This document shows, in pieces, positions 27,101 through 36,100 of a stretch of DNA of 64,000 nt. The position numbers and the translations under genes were made by a program. How positions within the stretch are numbered: position 1 is the stretch's first letter; each line of letters opens with the position of its first letter. The notes under the pieces were generated by a model. The model searched no databases. It had not been told where the DNA came from and saw nothing but the letters and a program-made list of their open reading frames with translations. Source of the DNA: Coturnix japonica (taxonomy: Eukaryota; Chordata; Aves; Galliformes; Phasianidae); assembly GCF_001577835.2 (NCBI RefSeq), contig NC_029516.1:110192254-110256253 (forward strand), read 5' to 3'.

Positions 27101-30100
27101 TGAAGTTGGCATGTTCTGAACAAAACTATACACACATTATTGTAAACTACATAAAAAGACAAGAAATCCAGAAGATGAGTAACATCACTTAAAGAAAAGC
27201 CTGATGTTTATTCTTCTGGAATAAGAAATGACTCACACAGAGACAAGTTTCTCTTGTAAGAAGCTGATTTCCAAGTAACAGATTTCATAAGAATGCCTGA
27301 AACCAAACGACTGGTTATATAATGAAGTGATAGAAGTATTCAAGAGGTCCAACATGAAAAACACTCATTTTCAGTACCTCTTCAACAGAAAAATAGACAA
27401 GTCCTAGAAACAACTGTGGATGCACTGATATTTTTCTCCCTGAAGTCTAGAAAAGTTTTCCTTAACGTACTACTTATTTTGCTTATTAATGTCTTTTACT
27501 TCCTTATCTTAAGTTCATTCTGTGAATTGCATGGAAGAAAGTTTTCCACTTTCTATACATACAAAAATAAAATAAAAAGACTTAAGTGTAACATATTGAT
27601 GGGATTCTCAAACTTCAGAAAGATCCTCTGTTCAAAGCAGAACTCTCATGAAAGTAACACTTCTCAAAGAATTTCTATATAGTTAAAAAACACCTACTTC
27701 TGATAATAATGAAAATTGAGTGATGTTTCTTGTGCCATATGCTCAAGTGCTACTTAACCGGTAACTCTTAGCTGCTATGCAACCTGAATTTGCATGCTGA
27801 GATATTCTCAACAATTAACATCCCTGGCAAAAAACAACTGGGTGTGGGAAATTGAGAGATTAATTATCAGTGACCATAAAATAAAGGTGTTATTCAATGA
27901 TCTGATTTGCATATGCTTGTCATGAGACAGTTCTGCAGTTTCCTCAGTCCAACCACCAAAATACGTTACATTTTATTACTTCACTTCCCAACGTCACCAA
28001 ATTGAACCAACCAGTATAATCATGTTCAGCTTCTTAAGTACATACTATAAAAATGCATCATCACTACTTATCCTTGATTAGTTATCTTGAGAGGCTATAC
28101 AAAAATCATGAAGCATAACAACATAGCAATTGTTCATAAAGCACTCATGACTTACATGGATAAGATAAAAGTTCTTGACAAAACAGATCCCTGAAATAGA
28201 AACTATTCAACTCCTAATCTCTTTTAGTAAAGACAGTTCTCCATACCTTCCTCCTCGTACTTTCAAATCATTTATTTTCCAAAACAGATGCTGCTAAAAT
28301 GCTTAGGAAAAAAAAAAGTAATAAAGGATGACTGATTATGTTTTGTGTTACTTACATAATTTATAGCCTTCTTTATCATATCCATGCAGAAAGAGAGCAC
28401 CACTTTCAAACAACCATTTTGGAAGGACGGATTCAGACAAGTCTGCAAAGCCAAATGAAAGATTATTTCAGCAATCAGATTAATAATCACAATTCTGCTA
28501 AAAGTGCAAAAATCCATCAACAAAATACAAAGGTCTTTGTAAGCATCCTTCCAAGGCACTTGCAAACTTAATAAAGAAAAATTGGGCTAATTTGAGAATT
28601 TTACTACCTTCTCCTGCTCAAGCTTCACAGTATGATTTAGGTAGAAACATGAATAAGACTTAGAAGAATAAATAGTACTGCAAATGTTTAGTTTTAGGCC
28701 CATATCTACAGCCTTACTTTATCCTTTCTTAAATCAGACTGTACATTCTTGTAAAGTTCATCTACAAAACACTCCCACAAAACAAAAATCACACCTGTTC
28801 TACCTAGAGTATCAAGCCATTGCTTGACCTGACTATTATTTTGAGGTCCATTTTAGTCGTGGGGGATGTAGAGGTCGAGCCTCTGCAACTACACAAAGAA
28901 AACAAGATAGCTACTTTCCTTATTCCCATTGCAACAGACATATGAAAGTACAGCTTGATGGTAAAAGCAGCAAACCTTCGTTGTTTTTTTCCATTTATTT
29001 TTCTAAACTGGGTTAAAAAAAATAAGTCACTGCTTAGCACTCCATGGTATTTATACAATCTTCAAGAGTAAGAGCATTAAAGAAACTAGATACAGAGGTT
29101 AAATGTAGTTCAAAATGAAAGCAACATATGCCGTCACAGGAATTATTCAACACAGCTTACCATTAACAGTATATTCTTTCCTCCATTGAAAGCTTTCGTC
29201 GATCATCTTTAACGTATCATCCACAACATCATGACGCCAAATCAGGTAGTTTTCAACCCATTTATCGTCTTGCTGAAGTCTTTCCACATCTCTAGAATCG
29301 TACTTATCTGATTTATCTAGCAAATAAAATAACGATTGTAAGAATTATAGCATCTGCAATGAATACACAAAAAGGAGATTTGTAATGTTTCAATCCCACT
29401 AAATATAAAGGATTTCTTTCAGTCTCATAATTTAACAGGTAAAAGCTTTCTATTAACTTCTCATGCTATCTACTCAGAAGATATTTAGAAACACTACCAG
29501 ATTACCCTCACAAAAACAATCTGTGATCCTTACTCAAACCAAAAAAACATCAGACAACAAGAAGATAGGGGAGACAAGTACAGTTTTCCAAGTCAAAACC
29601 AAGCTTCTCTACTTAACACATAAGCAGGCACACAGTCTTTGTACTGGTGGGTACCAGCTGTCTGGCATCGGGATGAGAGACCAAGACGTGTCAGAACAGA
29701 TATAAAAATGACTCTTTTTGACTGTACATTATATATCATCACATTTCTTTAAAAAGATTACATCTTATACTTGGCATAGATTGTTACTTTAGTGAAAGCA
29801 AAGTACATGCAACTCTAGAGCAGTTCAAAATCCTCAAGCCTCATAGTCATATCACATTAACAACAGGTTAACATGTTTTATAAAGCACTTAGGATGAAAC
29901 AGAAGCTTCTGCTACTCTTTATTACCACTATTTATTCACAGCTTGGTTTTTGTTGTTGCTGTTTTATTTTTTAACAGATAAGTTTGTTACAAAAATGCAA
30001 AAGCAAATCTCCTTTTATTGTAGGTATGCTTAAAGAACACCACCTCCATTTTTAATTCAGTGTTCCTCTTTCACAATACAATCTGCATTATTGGAACGTA

Positions 30101-33100
30101 AATGAAACAAGAAAATTGAAACAGGCTTCTGAAGGCAACAAACACTGATAAGCATCTCTTTGCTGATCACCAAAACTCATAAGCTCTTTTAATTGTTGAC
30201 TTGAACTGGTCAGTGATTTACCCCATTCATTTTTGGGGTGGGAAATTTTAACAATGGCTCTTAATTAGATGTTACTGTTGCACATAGTTGAAAACTGCTC
30301 TTCAGCAGCAATAAGTACTTTTAGGCAGAGCCACTACAATTGAATTAAGTATTTATAACTGCAAGTGATACCTACTTCAATCAGAAACCTTAACTCAGAG
30401 GAGAACATGCTAAGAAAAGAATATTACATTCTGCTAATACTTTTAATTCCATTGAGATAATTGTAAAGATATAATTTACTTGACTGATATTTTAATTCAT
30501 ATTCTTAGTTTACTGCCACGCAATCAACTTAAAATATAAGAATATGTAAGCATTTTAAATGCATACATCCACTCAGATTGCAGCTGCATCCCCCCCCCCA
30601 CACACTTTACATCTAACTGCTTTTCACATACATTACTTGCTCAGTTTCCTCTTCATTATGTTTCAAGTGTTTGCTTCCTTGGACCCCATCCCACCACCTT
30701 ACCTTGTTCCTTAGCCAAGCTTAGAGTCAAATCCCTCTTCTTTAGCTCCCTTCCTGCTCCTTTCCACCCTTCACCCTCTCACCTACTAAAAGCTCTTTCA
30801 GTTCCTCCTCTGATCATTTCCATAATCACATCAGACACCTTACTCCCTGTATTCTGACTAAGTACAGGTCTGAGTAGCCAACACATGAAAGACTGAAATG
30901 CTGTTCAACTCTCTGTGGATCTAGGTCACCCACAGGCAGAAAAAGTTGCAAAGATTTTGCATATTTAGTTCTGCAAAGTCTAAACCGCTCATTTGAAACT
31001 TTATTATTCCTGAAGTGATTTATGGTTTGGTCAGTTTTGCCTGAGAAAGACTAACAGTATCTAGTTTCAAGTTACAGAAAGAAGAAAGGTGACCTGCAGA
31101 AACCAGCTCCAGCTCATACCATAGCTATTCAAACAGGCAACTAAATCAAGTTTTGAAAAGTGAAAAAGGTAGAAAGATTCCACATCATTGTCTGGTATTC
31201 AGTCCGAATCCCCTTCAAAGATACTATGATATACAGTAACTAAACTGACAGATCCACCCTGAGCTACAGTAAGAGTAGTACTGGCTTCTCTTAGCCTTGG
31301 AGTATTAGCTGGCCCTCTGCCATGGACTTACTGAATATACCATGCTGGCTATCTGTACCGTTTATGATCACTCATAGCCACAGCAAACCAGGGCTCTGAA
31401 ATACTAAACACTTAGTTCACATCAGCATTACATGTCTAGTGCAATAGTTTACAACTAAGTACAACTGCTATGAATAAGCGCAATGCTTGTCCAAGACCCA
31501 TTCCATATACATCCTATTCGTAAAGGGGATTTAAGTATTGTGTAAATAAAGAACAAAGTACATGCACCACAAAGCAGAAGCTAGAAGGATTCACACTGTT
31601 TTCTAAGGCTCCTTCTGCACTCATATTTGGGAGCACAACTGTCAAAAGAACAACTAAACAGTGCATACTGTATCAAATAATAAATATGTCTACATATTAT
31701 GTGGAAGGTGCCTCAGAACACTCATTTCTGGGCCACTTACAGATTTTTCCCAAACTTTGGACTGAAATAATATTGAAAAATAGAAATTCAACTTTAATTC
31801 ATACTTTTCAAAAACAAAAGTGGAAGACGCGCATAGAAAACACCACAAACTTTCAGAAGCAAAAGGTAAAGAAAGCAGGATTGACGGACAAGGAAAGCAG
31901 AAAAGTGAGTTTCCTCCCACCCTCTTCAGCCACTAACCTCAACAAAGTGGCACACAGTGTGAATTGAACTTCAAATCAGGAGCAACCAGTCAGATTTGGC
32001 CTCACAGCATGCACTTGTAGAACGCCTTTATTTCAGTCAGGGAAACACAGCAAGACTTGATAGAGCCATATGAGTACTGACTGCTGTTTTAACCTTACCT
32101 GATTTATCCAACTCTTGCTAGAAAATAAATATAATTTAGAATGAGATTGTGAATCCAAAATAAAAATCTAATATATTACACATAGAACAGTGTCGTGAAG
32201 TCATTCCAGTAATCCAGTCATTGGAAGTACATCAATTTAAGGGAGGAATTGCTCTTCAAATCTGTATCTTGCCCCTAACTCTATTTGGAAACTTTCTATC
32301 AAACAATGTTGTCAAAGAATTAGGACGCTTATAAACTCAAGTTAATCATGCAACATTTAAATGCAGTTACTAAATTATTAGAAATTGCTGGATTCAAAGC
32401 AGAATATATTGAAAGAAAGTAGATCTTTCTCGTTTTCAACATACAGTTTACATACGATCTGCACTGCAACAGTTAATAAGACAAAATGAAACAGAAGTGG
32501 AGGGACACTGAAATGGAAACTCAAATGGAACTATAAATTGAAATATCTTACTTCGGACACAGTCTCCAAGCCCAACCACATAACACACCTGTCAACACCT
32601 ATTTATGGTATTTATGGTTTTATTTCATTTTTTTTTTTGCCCCTACTAGCAAATTAAACACTTCACTTCTCATACCTGCAGAGCTACCACCACTGAGTTT
32701 AATCATCTTCTACTCAGGAAGACGGGCATCTCTACAATTTAGTCCATAATCAACATTTTCTAAGCTATTTCTGTTTAACCTCAAGGAAAGTGAGGAGTGT
32801 TCCAAGCAACAGCGTTCGCAGTTCCTTCAGTTAACAAAAGCTGCAAATTCAGCAACAGTACCAAGCTCTTATCGAACATTTCATAGTTAATAAAACAGTC
32901 TATAAGCATGGAATCCTGGTTTCTCCTTCAGCTTAATAGGGTCACCCCCACTATCTTCCAGAGGAGCTCCACAACCAGTGGAAAAGGCAAAACAGGAACA
33001 TGGCAAGAATCTTTTCCTGAGCTGTTTAGTGACTAACCAAGCTCAGATCCAGAAAAGCAAGAGAAAGCACATACTGCTTAGCAAATTGGATTTTTACCAG

Positions 33101-36100
33101 AGAGCACTAGATATCTAAAGTATGGTTTAAAACAGTGAAAAAAGCAAGGAGATGAAATCAAAACTAGCTCTGTTCATTTTCACAACTAACAAGCCTCCAG
33201 GAAACCGAAAGAGGAAAAAAGACAGATCAAATCCCACAAACAACTTCTAAGGTTTCAAGCTTCATGATCTTACTTAACCCTTTAAAAAAGGCAATGACTT
33301 GAAAACACTTTTATTTTCTCATTGAACATTTGAGGTAACAGGAGAGAAGAAAAACTCATTTTGACCAGCCATATCTTCCCATCACTCAGCTTCCCTTTCT
33401 CTTGTCTAAGTGCAGGCTTCTGATTTACATTATTTATTAGGGACACATCCTGCTCTACCAATAGGTGCTGTCTTCAAGTTGAGAAAACTAAGGTGAAGCT
33501 ATTATTTAATTATCATCTTCCAAGACAGAAGACTCAGTACTACCACTACCACTACAATAACGCAAAACCACTACAACTCCAAAAATCATGTAAAGCCAAA
33601 GAAACAAGTTCCTCCATAACACTCATTTTTTATTTTATGGGTGTTTCATCTATCTTACCAGGAGATAAAACTGCATGTTTTCTTGGGGTATTTTTAGGAG
33701 AACTGATAGAAATTTCACAAGATTCAACAAGAACTGAAAAAATACAAGACTGGAAAATATGAGACAGAAAAAGATGCAGTACAGTTAAGTTCCACACTAA
33801 GATATCCTAGAGAAGTTAATAAATTACAGTCTCTAATAGTGACTCTTCCCTCTGGGAACAGCTCTATTCTGTAACATCTTTTCCAGATAGAAGTCACATA
33901 CAAGGCCAAGAATTAGGGACAGCAACTACATACCTACAAGAAAAAGGAAAAACCACAACAAAAACCACTTTGTTACGATAAAGAATTGGAATAAGCAGTA
34001 AACAAGCCTATCAGTTTAACTAACAGTGTTCTAAATGATATTTCAGTCAAGAAGTCTTGTATCTGAAACTGTCATAATGATTCCCCTGGCTATGGTCAGG
34101 AAGAGGAAACCCACTGTAATTGACTTTTGATTTCTAACACTTTAAGTACTTTAACCACACAGATCTCTGCCTTTAATTGTTAAGTGAGGAAATTTGCAAG
34201 GCTGAAAGCAGCTTAGGAATGTCTGCAGCCACATAAGGACTGGGATGAGGAAAAAGAAATCACTTCCACCCAAAAAGGAGCTGTTCCAATTCAACAAAAT
34301 AAAAGTACAAGATATAAATAAAATATCTGCCTCCAAAAGAGATAAGTTTAAACTTCCAGCAATCTCAGTGATCATAAAATTCACTTTCAATAGGAAGGTT
34401 AAGCATCAATATCACAACATTCTATACAAGTCTCTTTGCTAACCTGTCCTTACAAGTTTCCTGTCTCACCCTTCCAAGACTCCTCAGTCTTAAAGCCAAG
34501 AATCTGTGAAAATGAATTTTTCAGAGCATAAAGAAAGGAAGGTATTCAAAACATTATCCTAACAGTTTTCAACAAGTCGCATCACCACAATTGGCATATG
34601 CATCCTAAAAACTCTATTTGCATTTGACCAATTTGATTTTACAGAATACACTTTGCCATTGGCTTGAAGTTGCAAATAATTTCTGTTGAAGATTAAAATG
34701 GAAATTAATATTCCAGGAACAAAATGTAGTTTCAGAGATCCTTTAACAAGTGAAATCCGCTGAAGAATGAGGGAAAACTGTTTGCTAGAAAACACTGCCA
34801 GTACCAGTCAGTACAGGACAATAATCTTCTTTTTTCATTGTTCCTGTCACCACCCAGATCATTTACATTTATCAGCTCTCACAAAGAATCCAAACAGACA
34901 GAATAGAAATTGGGCCCCAGACTGCCAGAATAAGACACTGCCTACCACAGACAGCACTAAGAAGCACTTTCACATGCTGAAATTCAAGGGCTTTAATTGC
35001 TACTAAGAAAAACATTCTTCACATGCTCTGAAGTTTTGTCTTCCAAATACAGACAAAATTCACCACGGACAACGAGGAAAAAAAAAGCAAACAATCATGT
35101 AACTCAAGACCTCAGTTAACATAAGATACTGTTCTGAAGGAGGATTCACAGTGGCCAAGTTTTCCTCCTAGGAAGCATTACTTCTCAGAAAGGGTAGTCA
35201 GGCATTGGAATGCACTGCCCAGGGAGGTGGTGGAGTCACCAACCATGGGAGTGTTCAAGAAACGTTTAAATATTGTGTTGATGAATATGATTTAGCCGGG
35301 AAATACCGGTAATGGTTAGACTAGATGATCTGCTAGGTCTTTTCCAACCTTGATAATTCTGTGATTCTGTGATTCAAAGACCACAAGTTCAGCAATGTCA
35401 ACAAGAAGCTCCCCACGCAAACTCTGTGGACATGAGCCATTGAGGTTCTCATACGCTTCCAAACTGTATCTGACCATTAGAAGGATTCTTTGACTTAGTC
35501 ACATAAATGCAACAGCTGTTCAGCTGTTTAATCCAAGAAATGGATTTCTAGAGCTTTTATTTGAAAATAGCTTTTCAAGGCAGAATGGGAAAAGTTGAGA
35601 TTGTAGTGTTTAAGGAGGATGTAACTTTTAAGTGAGATATTCCTCCATGTATTAGTTGTGGCAGTTAATATATGACTTTTCTGTATCAGCTATAAACTTC
35701 AACATAGTCTGCTTTAATCTAAAACACTGTACTCTGCCAATGAATGATTTCAATCAAACTAAGGACTTTCAAAGGCCCTTACCTTTTCATTTCACAATAC
35801 ACATTACTACAAACCACCATGGCATATGTGTAACTTAGAAAACCTGCCTGTGTGAGGGGAATCTAGCAACTACGAGTTTCAAGTGACTCTTTCCTACTAT
35901 CACACAATCACAAAGTCTTAAAAGTAATCAGGACCACTGCTTTCCTCAGAAGGAGAATGAAACAGATGAAGCTGCAACTTCCTAGAAACAGAATCACAGA
36001 ATTATCAAGGTTGGAAAAGACCTAGAAGATCATCTAGTCCAACCATTACCAATACTTCCCAGCTAAATCATATTCATCAACACAACATCCAAACGTTTCT